Assembly (NCBI GenBank): GCA_900321525.1
Contig: ONWL01000077.1
Location: forward strand, 1 to 7,008
Direction of reading: 5' to 3'
From: an uncultured Eubacteriales bacterium
GTDB lineage: Bacteria; Bacillota; Clostridia; Lachnospirales; Lachnospiraceae
Length of the DNA: 7,008 nucleotides
The translations under genes and the position numbers were made by a program. Shown here one piece after another: positions 1 to 5,699 of the stretch (within the stretch, counting starts at the first letter, position 1; each line of letters opens with the position of its first letter). The notes under the pieces were generated by a model. It ran no database searches, was not told where the DNA came from, and was given only the letters and a program-made list of their open reading frames with translations.

Positions 1-1
1 T

Positions 2-850
2 TTTTTCAATAAAAATATGACAGAATTCTTTTTGGAAACTTACGGACATTTGCGTTCTGGAACCTATGACATTACCTGTCCACGGTATGACCAGATGGAT
101 GTATTTGGCAGTGAGGCAGTGGAACATATTTTGCCAGTAGAAGAACAGCCCTTTGACTGGAATGTGTTTGCCGGAAAGATAGAAGGGGCGGTGACAGAAG
201 CCGGACTGCCGTTTTCTTCCGGAGAACTGCTGAAATTTTGTAAGATGGCATTGGAACAACGAGAATTTTTCAAATTTGAATTCACCCGTCCATTGAGCCT
301 GTGCTTGGAACGGATTGCAGACTTGGGGCAGGGACTTGGCATTTCCAGAGAGCGGATGGCATTTCTGGAAGTGACAGACATTATGGCATCCGGGTATTAT
401 CGTACACTGGAAGAGTGGAGTGGCAACTGGAACCGTATCATAGACCGGCGAATAGAATATCACAGGCTGCAAAAGCAGTTGATTTTGCCGGAAGTCATTC
501 AGCGGATGGAAGACTTGGATTATATTCCACTGATTGCGGCAAGACCCAATTTTATCACCACCCGCACTGCGGAAGGAGAAGTGGTTTTGTTAGAAAAGCA
601 TCCAGATGCAGATCTGGCAGGAAAAATCGTGGTGTTGCAGCAGGCCGATCCGGGATTTGACTGGATTTTTACAAAGCGGATTGCGGGATTGATTACAAGA
701 TATGGCGGGGCGGCTTCTCACATGGCAATTCGCTGTGCAGAGTTTGGTATTCCGGCAGCCATTGGATGTGGTAGTAAGTGGTATGAATCCATTCGTAAAG
801 CAACATATGTGCGGATGGATTGCATGAATGGATGTTTTGAACTGAAATAA
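2..850 (+). CDS. PEP-utilising / PPDK-type phosphotransferase, C-terminal part, probable L-glutamine kinase (5' partial)
   Basis: The reading frame is open to the left edge, so the ATG at 17 is internal and the gene begins outside the window; 282 C-terminal codons are visible. Near the visible start is the block GHLRSGTYDITCPRYD (visible residues 15-30), typical of PEP-synthase-like enzymes of surface-polysaccharide clusters. Residues about 205-260 form the swivelling phosphohistidine domain: ADPGFDW, then GGAASHMAIRCAEFGIPAA, with the catalytic His at codon 719-721, 43 residues from the C-terminus. In this fold an N-terminal ATP-grasp domain (not visible) phosphorylates the His, which passes phosphate to the substrate. 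The next gene is a class I amidotransferase-like hydrolase, a pairing that matches Campylobacter Cj1418 (ATP + L-glutamine to L-glutamine phosphate). The family call is firm. The glutamine kinase call is inference from the pairing; a PEP synthase-like enzyme for another substrate is the alternative. Confidence 0.85.
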   Translation, partial: FFNKNMTEFFLETYGHLRSGTYDITCPRYDQMDVFGSEAVEHILPVEEQPFDWNVFAGKIEGAVTEAGLPFSSGELLKFCKMALEQREFFKFEFTRPLSLCLERIADLGQGLGISRERMAFLEVTDIMASGYYRTLEEWSGNWNRIIDRRIEYHRLQKQLILPEVIQRMEDLDYIPLIAARPNFITTRTAEGEVVLLEKHPDADLAGKIVVLQQADPGFDWIFTKRIAGLITRYGGAASHMAIRCAEFGIPAAIGCGSKWYESIRKATYVRMDCMNGCFELK

Positions 851-915
851 CAGGCAATTGCATGAACGAAAGCAAAAAAGAGAAGGGCTGAAGCGTCACG
901 AAATGGAGGATGATT

Positions 916-1575
916 ATGAGGGCGTTGATTACACAAAGAGAAGACAAAAACCGCTATGGCAATCCAACCGATGTGCTGGAAATAGATTATATCCGTTTTT
1001 ATGAAAGACTGGGACTTCAGATTCAGCCGGTATCCAATTTTACTACAAGTCTGCACAGTATATTCAGAGAACATTGGGATCTGCTTGTGGTGACAGGTGG
1101 TGGTGCACTGAATCCGGAATATTATGATAAGCCCCATCAGGAGGAGCGGCAGTACAACCGGGATGCGATAGAGGAGTTTTTGATTCGGTTTTGTATGGAC
1201 AACCAGATTCCCATTGTAGGCACCTGCAGAGGGATGCAGCATATCAATGTACTCTTAGGCGGCAGGCTGACTTATCACCCGGATTATCCGGTGAACCGTC
1301 CCATCGGACAGGATCACTTGGTGCATTTTTTGCCGGAGGATAAAATGATCAGTGTGAATAATTTTCATCTGGACTGTATTTATCGTCACCAGCTGGCGCC
1401 TGGACTGAATCCCCTTGCCATTGATGAGGACAATGATATTGTGGAGGCTTTCACCAGTGACACAAACCCTATTTTGGGGGTACAGTGGCATCCGGAGCGT
1501 TATGTGGATTCAGAAGATGACTGGATGTATGTCCGGAATATGATTCAGAAGTTTGTGCTGACAGGGCATTTGTAA
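916..1575 (+). CDS. Class I glutamine amidotransferase-like hydrolase (Peptidase C26 family), probable gamma-glutamyl-CDP-amidate hydrolase
   Basis: The protein is 219 residues, a full-length single GATase1 domain. The oxyanion-side loop TGGGALNPEYY lies near residue 60. The nucleophile elbow GTCRG has Cys104, and QWHPER supplies His192 and Glu194, so the triad is complete. I chose ATG 916 because GGAGG at 905-909 sits 6 bases upstream; the ATG at 910 abuts that site with no spacer. The GGG-x-x-NP-x-x-Y pattern matches Peptidase C26 (gamma-glutamyl hydrolases) rather than a synthase-bound glutaminase domain, and no synthase partner is seen. In Campylobacter, Cj1417 of this fold hydrolyses gamma-glutamyl-CDP-amidate to cytidine diphosphoramidate and glutamate, acting after the kinase and a cytidylyltransferase. 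The gene lies 65 bases after a kinase-like gene, consistent with one operon. A gamma-glutamyl-GABA or other gamma-glutamyl hydrolase is the alternative if the pathway reading is wrong. Confidence 0.85.
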   Translation: MRALITQREDKNRYGNPTDVLEIDYIRFYERLGLQIQPVSNFTTSLHSIFREHWDLLVVTGGGALNPEYYDKPHQEERQYNRDAIEEFLIRFCMDNQIPIVGTCRGMQHINVLLGGRLTYHPDYPVNRPIGQDHLVHFLPEDKMISVNNFHLDCIYRHQLAPGLNPLAIDEDNDIVEAFTSDTNPILGVQWHPERYVDSEDDWMYVRNMIQKFVLTGHL

Positions 1576-1638
1576 ACCGTGTATGGAACGCAGAATCAGT
1601 AAGTCCAAGAGGGATAGATCATTTTTGAAAACCATTGA

Positions 1639-1809
1639 AATACTTTTTACAAAAGGTTGATCGAAGGATTCCAATACGTGACAGACCTGATTCGGATGGT
1701 ACCATATGTGGTGACTATTGTAGTGCTGATTGTGGTCAGTCAACGGAGAAAGAAGGAAAACCAGCCGCCGGCAAGCCTGGGACTGGCGTATTTCCGGGAA
1801 GAACGATAA
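1639..1809 (+). pseudogene. Remnant of the C-terminus of a BMP/Nup-type ABC transporter permease
   Basis: From about TTG 1657 to TAA 1807-1809 the frame encodes about 50 residues. They hold a hydrophobic helix (MVPYVVTIVVLIVVS), a basic stretch (QRRKKE) and the end NQPPASLGLAYFREER. That tail is the characteristic C-terminus of permeases in the basic-membrane-protein/Nup nucleoside or simple-sugar ABC transporters (BPD_transp_2 type), which are normally roughly 300 residues or more. The frame is closed by TGA at 1636-1638. No ATG with a ribosome site precedes it, and the three forward frames of 1576-1656 show no more of the permease. It is therefore a 3' remnant rather than a working gene. 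It starts shortly after the amidotransferase stop, so the polysaccharide cluster probably replaced or interrupted the transporter operon here. I am fairly sure of the family, less so of which permease paralogue. Confidence 0.75.
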
Positions 1810-1830
1810 ATAGTCTCAGAAAATGGCACA

Positions 1831-1859
1831 TTGAAAAAATGAAAAAGACAAAATTTAAT
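1831..1859 (+). promoter_or_regulatory. Sigma-A-like promoter upstream of the surface protein gene
   Basis: TTGAAA at 1831-1836 is followed, after a 17-base spacer, by TTTAAT at 1854-1859. Both boxes are close to TTGACA/TATAAT, and the surroundings are A/T-rich. Transcription would begin near 1866 and leave an untranslated leader of about 145 bases before ATG 2011. This is the best candidate for driving the surface protein and sortase unit, since the genes to the left end at 1575 and at the permease scar. Confidence 0.5.
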
Positions 1860-1865
1860 AAACTG

Positions 1866-2010
1866 ATTAAAATTACAAATAGGTTTGCTTCTGGCATATT
1901 TTTCCATAGCATAATGGGAGCAGTAGTAAAACCAGCCTCATTCCTCAAGGTTAATTTTTTTCTTTTGGGAAAGGCGAAAGTAAATAAAAGGTTTAGTGGA
2001 GGTACTAAAA
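1866..2010 (+). promoter_or_regulatory. Leader and ribosome binding site of the surface protein gene
   Basis: This non-coding stretch precedes ATG 2011. GGAGG at 1998-2002 with an 8-base spacer is a strong ribosome site and fixes the start at 2011; the in-frame GTG at 1996 overlaps the site itself and is rejected. A run of eight T's lies around 1953-1960, but the only hairpin before it is a weak 4-bp AACC/GGTT pairing, so I do not call a terminator. No known riboswitch motif was recognised. Confidence 0.45.
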
Positions 2011-2592
2011 ATGAAAAGAGTTGTTGCAGTTCTTTTGGCACTTGTTGCAGCCATGTCTATGGCAATTTCCGCAAGTGCAGCACCAGGTGTATCTGCGTTA
2101 GAGCAGGAAGTATTAGATGCTTTGGCAGCAATTGAGTACACCGTGAATGGCGAGACAGTGAAGTTACCGGCTGAGTATTACAATCAGGCAGAAGAATATT
2201 TCATGCAGTATGATACTCCTTTGACTCCTGAGTTAGTTGCAAAGATCAAGTCTCTGATTGCTGATATGACTATATCCGCAGAGAAGGCACAGGCTCGTTG
2301 GTTTGGTGAGTTGCCATATGATGAGTATATGAGTTACATCGGCAGATTGACTGAGATTATGGCAATTGATCCTAGTTTAAAGTTAAATTATACTTATCGT
2401 GGGCCGGTTAGCATTACAAAGACCATCACCAATGCAGATGGTTCTACTTACACTTATGCAGCATTCTTATCCAGAACTGCTACATATACTGGTTATGATT
2501 CCAACAACATGATCATTGCTCTGGCAGTATTGGCAGTAGCTGTTGCAGGTAGTGCAGTTGTTGTATTTGGTTCCAGAAAGCGTCGCGCTTAA
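2011..2592 (+). CDS. Small secreted surface protein with C-terminal membrane anchor, probable sortase substrate
   Basis: The product is 193 residues. A Sec signal peptide covers residues 1-23 (MKR, hydrophobic core, ASA before AAP; cleavage likely after Ala23). The mature part, about 25-155, is acidic, probably mostly helical at first, and ends in a Thr/Tyr-rich stretch. The C-terminus has the layout of a cell-wall sorting signal: TATYTGYDS at about 156-164, a hydrophobic helix at 167-187, and the basic tail SRKRRA. No LPxTG is present; ATYTG (157-161) is the candidate motif because it keeps the TG and sits right before the helix. A sortase follows at once, which supports covalent anchoring by that enzyme. 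The strong ribosome site suggests high expression. I do not recognise a named domain, and its role at the surface is unknown. A plain membrane-anchored protein is the alternative. Confidence 0.8.
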   Translation: MKRVVAVLLALVAAMSMAISASAAPGVSALEQEVLDALAAIEYTVNGETVKLPAEYYNQAEEYFMQYDTPLTPELVAKIKSLIADMTISAEKAQARWFGELPYDEYMSYIGRLTEIMAIDPSLKLNYTYRGPVSITKTITNADGSTYTYAAFLSRTATYTGYDSNNMIIALAVLAVAVAGSAVVVFGSRKRRA

Positions 2593-2593
2593 T

Positions 2594-3388
2594 TTGCGTA
2601 TTTCACGTAACATCAGAAAGACATTGGCATACATTTTATTGCCAGTGTCTTTTTCTGTGTTAACCTATGGCTGTATCCTTTTTATGGGAAAGGATGTCAT
2701 CAGCACTGCCATGGCTTTGTCCAAGCTGGTGATTGCCACAAATCCATCTAATGCCAGAGATATTTCTGAATTGTCCACTTTTGATCGGGCAGAAGCAGAA
2801 AAGCGGAAGTCCTCCACAACACTTGTGGCAGAGACTGAGGAAGAATCAAAAGAAAAGAATGATGAGGAAGTTGCAGTGGGACAGGAGTCAGAGAGCGATG
2901 TTACAGTGGCAGATACTTCTTCTGAACCTGTATTGGACTATATTCCATATGAGAGTATTTCTTATCCGATTAATGGAACGTTAATGGGATGTGTGATTTG
3001 CGAACGAATCGGTCTGGATGTAGATTTGTATAAAAGTGCCACTGATGAAACCCTGGAAAAAGGTGTTGCCACAGAAAATGGCAGCCGTATGCCAGGGTTT
3101 GGAGGTACGGTTGTCATTTGCGGGCATAGACAGTTAGATTTCAGTGCACTTCAGTATGCCCAAGTGGGGGATGAGTTTACCATTATGACAAGCTATGAGA
3201 ATTATGTCTATCGGGTGAGAGATATTCAGATCATTTCAGCAGAAGATACAGAACTGCTGGGATTTGACAAAGATTATGAGAATCTGGTCTTCTTTACCTG
3301 TTATCCTTTTGCAGATACTGTAGGAAAGAAAACAGAGCGGTATGTGTTATATTGTGATTATGTATCCGGCCGTCCTGTGAGAGAGTGA
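2594..3388 (+). CDS. Class D-type sortase
   Basis: Sortases cut the sorting signal of secreted proteins at the outer membrane face and join them to the cell wall or to each other. Counting from TTG 2594 (264 residues), a membrane helix covers about 10-30. A long acidic Glu/Ser-rich linker follows to about 110, then the beta-barrel domain. The catalytic residues are visible: His178 in CGHR, Cys236 in FFTCYPF, Arg249 in TERYVLY. The TCYPF motif and single N-terminal helix fit class D-type housekeeping or dedicated sortases. The start is uncertain: no ATG precedes the helix (the first is at 2684, after it). TTG 2594, two bases after the upstream stop, is my best guess through translational coupling; TTG 2624 and TTG 2543 are alternatives. 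The gene lies directly behind its likely substrate. The sortase assignment is firm. Confidence 0.9.
   Translation: MRISRNIRKTLAYILLPVSFSVLTYGCILFMGKDVISTAMALSKLVIATNPSNARDISELSTFDRAEAEKRKSSTTLVAETEEESKEKNDEEVAVGQESESDVTVADTSSEPVLDYIPYESISYPINGTLMGCVICERIGLDVDLYKSATDETLEKGVATENGSRMPGFGGTVVICGHRQLDFSALQYAQVGDEFTIMTSYENYVYRVRDIQIISAEDTELLGFDKDYENLVFFTCYPFADTVGKKTERYVLYCDYVSGRPVRE
2615..2655 (+). terminator. Stem-loop with T-run between surface protein and sortase (terminator or attenuator)
   Basis: Bases 2617-2629 pair with 2640-2652 in a 13-bp stem with a single G-T wobble (2624/2645) and a 10-base loop. A run of five T's (2650-2654) closes the 3' arm and continues as TCTGTGTT. It begins 24 bases after the surface protein stop, where a rho-independent terminator would be expected. 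The element also lies inside the first codons of the sortase frame, so partial read-through would be needed to express sortase from the same promoter. Confidence 0.65.
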
Positions 3389-3424
3389 GAAACACGGTGG
3401 AAGAGGAATGCGGATTCCTGTTTC
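3389..3424 (+). other. Intergenic imperfect hairpin after the sortase gene
   Basis: AGGAAT (3404-3409) pairs with ATTCCT (3414-3419) around a GCGG loop. GAAAC (3389-3393), right after the sortase stop, can pair with GTTTC (3420-3424), leaving a bulge of about ten bases on the left arm. No T-run follows, so it is not a standard terminator. It may be an RNA-processing or stability element between the sortase and the membrane protein gene, or chance. Confidence 0.3.
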
Positions 3425-3485
3425 GTAGTGGAGACTGGAAAAGGTTTTTGAAAGAAACAGAGAAAAAAGATTGGAGAGATACAGA

Positions 3486-4394
3486 ATGGGAAAAGTTGTA
3501 AAAATGAGCAAAGTCCGAATCGCAAAAGTGGCAGTTCGATATTTGCTGTCTTTTTTGCTGGCACTGGTATTTACTGTGATGCTGCTCCTTGGCATGCTGG
3601 AACTGAGCTTTGTCAATAAAGGGGTGATACTAGACATTTTTTCCAGGGAAGTTTACGCAGAGAAGGTACAGGAATTTATAATGGAAACCAGCCATCGTGT
3701 GACATATACGGTGGGCATTACAGAGGAAGAATTGTATGGAAATGCATTGAATTTAGAGCGGATCAATGAACAGGCAACTGCTTATGCTGATGCCATGCTG
3801 GAAGGAAATGAGTATGAAATTGATGTAGAAGCATTTCGACAGGATATCTATGACAATATTTTGTTGTATATGGATGACCGAGGGTTTGAACGTAGTACCG
3901 CAAATTTGAACAATGCAGAGGAACTGGCAGAAACAGTGACAGGGTATTATCGTGATGGAATTGCATTTCCATATCTGGAAAATTTTGGCTATTTATTTCA
4001 AACCATTGACCGCTATGCTGCATTTGCATTACTTGGCGGAACAGTGTTGTGTATATTTTTGTTGTTTTTGTTGTTTAGTAGTTGTCAGAGAAAGTACCAT
4101 GGTGCAAAATTTGTTATTTATGCCATACTATCTGCAATGATCAATATTTTGGTGCCGACTGGTATATTGTATTTTAGTAAAGTACAGGAACGTCTGACCA
4201 TTGATACTGCGTTTATCCAGTATTTTATTTCAAATTATGTGCAGGCTGGAGTTACTCGTATTGTGCTTTTGTGTTTAATTTTCATTCCAGTGGTCATTGG
4301 ACTGATTGTATGGGAAACCATTGCACACAAAAAAGCATGGAACAAGGATCGCAGAAGACACAGATCTCATCATCATACAGAGTCTGTACAATAA
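3486..4394 (+). CDS. Four-helix integral membrane protein of unknown function, sortase-linked
   Basis: The protein is 302 residues and I do not recognise its family. A basic N-terminus (MGKVVKMSKVRIAK) leads into helix 1 at about 16-37. An acidic extracytoplasmic region of about 135 residues follows (about 40-175), rich in Glu, Tyr and Asn and without cysteine pairs. Helices 2, 3 and 4 lie at about 177-198, 209-231 and 257-282. The C-terminus is a basic, His-rich cytoplasmic tail (KDRRRHRSHHH). By the positive-inside pattern both ends are cytoplasmic. ATG 3486 was chosen because GGAGAG at 3473-3478 is 7 bases upstream; TTG 3471 overlaps that site, and ATG 3504 would also be in frame. It follows the sortase by about 100 bases in the same direction, so it may belong to the surface-anchoring unit, as a partner, chaperone or sensor. 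That role is guesswork. Confidence 0.75.
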   Translation: MGKVVKMSKVRIAKVAVRYLLSFLLALVFTVMLLLGMLELSFVNKGVILDIFSREVYAEKVQEFIMETSHRVTYTVGITEEELYGNALNLERINEQATAYADAMLEGNEYEIDVEAFRQDIYDNILLYMDDRGFERSTANLNNAEELAETVTGYYRDGIAFPYLENFGYLFQTIDRYAAFALLGGTVLCIFLLFLLFSSCQRKYHGAKFVIYAILSAMINILVPTGILYFSKVQERLTIDTAFIQYFISNYVQAGVTRIVLLCLIFIPVVIGLIVWETIAHKKAWNKDRRRHRSHHHTESVQ

Positions 4395-4415
4395 GTACAT
4401 GCATAAAAAACCTTT

Positions 4416-4459
4416 CACAGGACATCCTAAAAGAAATTCAGGAAAGATTCTGTGGGAGG
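4416..4459 (+). promoter_or_regulatory. Hairpin next to the ribosome binding site of the YdcZ-like gene
   Basis: CACAGGA (4416-4422) pairs with TTCTGTG (4448-4454) with one G-T wobble. Inside it TCCT (4425-4428) can pair with AGGA (4440-4443). The 3' arm reaches the first G of the ribosome site GGGAGG (4454-4459), which precedes ATG 4469 by 9 bases. Folding could modulate access to that site; this is seen only as base pairing, without a known regulator motif. Confidence 0.3.
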
Positions 4460-4468
4460 TTTATTTTT

Positions 4469-4900
4469 ATGTGGGGTATCATAGTAGCATTGAGTTCCGG
4501 TATTTTGATGAGCGTGCAGGGAGTATTCAATACAGAGGCTACCAGGCAGAGCGGCCTATGGCTGTGTTCTGCTTTTGTGCAGTTGACAGCATTTGGCATC
4601 TGTGTGGCGGCTTGGATGATTTCAGAGCGCACGCCAATCGACCATCTGTGGCAGATTCGTCCATGGTATTTGCTGCTTGGCGGTGTCTTGGGGGCGTTTA
4701 TTACCATTACGGTGGTTCAGTCCATGGGGAAGCTTGGTCCGGCGCAGGCGGCCATGTTGATCGTAACTGCACAGATCATTGCGGCATATCTGATTGAAGT
4801 GTGTGGTCTGTTTGGCGTGGAAAAAGCAGGGTTTGAATGGCGTAAGCTTCTTGGCGCAGCAGTGGCCATTGCCGGGATTATTCTCTTTAAGTGGGAGTAG
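4469..4900 (+). CDS. YdcZ/DUF606-family small DMT-superfamily transporter
   Basis: The product is 143 residues, the normal length of this single-domain family (about 140-150). It is almost entirely hydrophobic, with four to five helices: about 2-20, 29-47, 64-84, 91-113 and 122-140. Family-like traits are the opening with SGILMSVQGVFNT, the central LLGGVLGAFITITVV, SMGKLGPAQAAMLIVTAQ, and the C-terminal FGVEKAGFEWRKLLG followed by a last helix ending in FKW. Members are membrane proteins of the drug/metabolite transporter superfamily that are thought to work as dimers; their substrates are mostly unknown, so none is assigned. ATG 4469 is set by GGGAGG at 4454-4459. Upstream in-frame codons from 4271 overlap the preceding gene and are not used. 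No link in function to the neighbours is evident. Confidence 0.85.
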   Translation: MWGIIVALSSGILMSVQGVFNTEATRQSGLWLCSAFVQLTAFGICVAAWMISERTPIDHLWQIRPWYLLLGGVLGAFITITVVQSMGKLGPAQAAMLIVTAQIIAAYLIEVCGLFGVEKAGFEWRKLLGAAVAIAGIILFKWE

Positions 4901-4927
4901 AAAAATAAAAAACTATAAAAGAATCCC

Positions 4928-4956
4928 TTGTCAGATGCAGATAGATTGGTTAAAAT
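4928..4956 (+). promoter_or_regulatory. Sigma-A-like promoter of the comEA-like gene
   Basis: TTGTCA at 4928-4933 and TAAAAT at 4951-4956 are separated by exactly 17 bases. Each matches the consensus in five of six positions. The predicted transcript starts near 4963, about 37 bases before ATG 5000. This argues against the longer in-frame starts at 4928 and 4961 and separates the comEA-like gene from the transporter before it. Confidence 0.55.
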
Positions 4957-4999
4957 AGGAATGCAGACATTTTTCATCGCTGCCGGAAAGGCAGGAAAG

Positions 5000-5665
5000 A
5001 TGAACGTGGAGAACAGAAAGAAAATCGTTGGATATAGTGTGCTAGTGCTGGTCATCTGTGTGACCGGCTGGTTGTATTTGTCCGGCAAAGATGGTATGCA
5101 TTCTGTGCAGTGGACACAGGGACGGTTGGAAGAAACATTGTCTGCTGATACAAAGGCGACAGAACAGGTTAGTGGAACTTTGACAGAAGAACAGGCAGTG
5201 CAGACTGTGTCAGATTCGGTTCCACAGACTTGCTGGGTCTATGTTTGCGGGGCAGTGTATGCACCGGGGGTATATGAATTGCCAATAGACGGCCGGATTT
5301 ATATGGCAGTGGAGGCAGCAGGAGGCTTGTTAGAAGAGGCCGATGCCAGCGCTGTAAATCTGGCAGCAACTTTGACAGACGGCAGTCAGATTTACATTCC
5401 GGTCATAGGAGAAGAGAGGTCTTCTGACGTAAGGGGATTTTCGGGGACAGACGCTTCGGAAGAATCTGCGGATGGAAAGATCAATCTGAATACCGCCACC
5501 AAAGCACAGCTGATGGAACTGCCTGGTATTGGAGAGGCAAGGGCAGAAGCGATTTTACAGTATCGGGAGACTGTGGGAGAATTTTCTTCGATTGAAGAGA
5601 TCATGCAGGTTTCCGGTATTAAGAATGCATTGTTTGAACAGATTAAGCTGCAGATTACAGTGTAG
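5000..5665 (+). CDS. comEA: ComEA-family DNA-binding competence protein
   Basis: ComEA is the membrane-anchored DNA receptor of natural transformation; it binds double-stranded DNA outside the membrane and hands it to the ComEC channel. The 221-residue product has one N-terminal helix (about 9-27) and a Thr/Glu-rich linker to about 72. An SLBB domain spans about 75-134 (WVYVCGAVYAPGVYELP ... DGSQIYIPV), followed by a short Ser/Glu linker. A C-terminal pair of helix-hairpin-helix motifs spans about 157-221: INLNTATKAQLMELPGIGEA, then FSSIEEIMQVSGI. This is the standard full Gram-positive ComEA layout. ATG 5000 is chosen from the promoter just upstream, with GGAAAGG at 4985-4991 as a moderate ribosome site. 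The comEB/comEC genes are not next to it: the following gene is a response regulator. Family confidence is high; actual transformation ability cannot be judged from here. Confidence 0.9.
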   Translation: MNVENRKKIVGYSVLVLVICVTGWLYLSGKDGMHSVQWTQGRLEETLSADTKATEQVSGTLTEEQAVQTVSDSVPQTCWVYVCGAVYAPGVYELPIDGRIYMAVEAAGGLLEEADASAVNLAATLTDGSQIYIPVIGEERSSDVRGFSGTDASEESADGKINLNTATKAQLMELPGIGEARAEAILQYRETVGEFSSIEEIMQVSGIKNALFEQIKLQITV

Positions 5666-5699
5666 ACCTTTAGGAAAGGACAGGTGGAAGTGAGGGTGC

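Noticed and set aside
910..912. ATG 910 as start of the amidotransferase-like gene
   Set aside because: It touches the GGAGG site at 905-909 with no spacer; ATG 916 has the proper 6-base spacing.
718..1242. 174-codon minus-strand frame
   Set aside because: It is antisense to two well-supported genes with clear motifs, and its product shows no recognisable domain.
1930..1962. Possible terminator before the eight-T run in the leader
   Set aside because: The only pairing before the T-run is AACC/GGTT, 4 bp around a 15-base loop, too weak to call.
1635..2135. 166-codon open frame across the junction and into the surface protein gene
   Set aside because: It is out of frame with both the permease remnant and the surface protein, has no ribosome site, and has a composition (Cys/Arg/Ser-rich) typical of a shadow frame.
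4306..4797. 163-codon plus-strand frame over the YdcZ-like gene
   Set aside because: It is a shadow: the YdcZ frame has family motifs, helices and a ribosome site, and this one has none.
5667..5679. Short CCTTT/AAAGG inverted repeat between the comEA-like gene and the regulator
   Set aside because: Five base pairs around a three-base loop with no T-run; too small to call a terminator.
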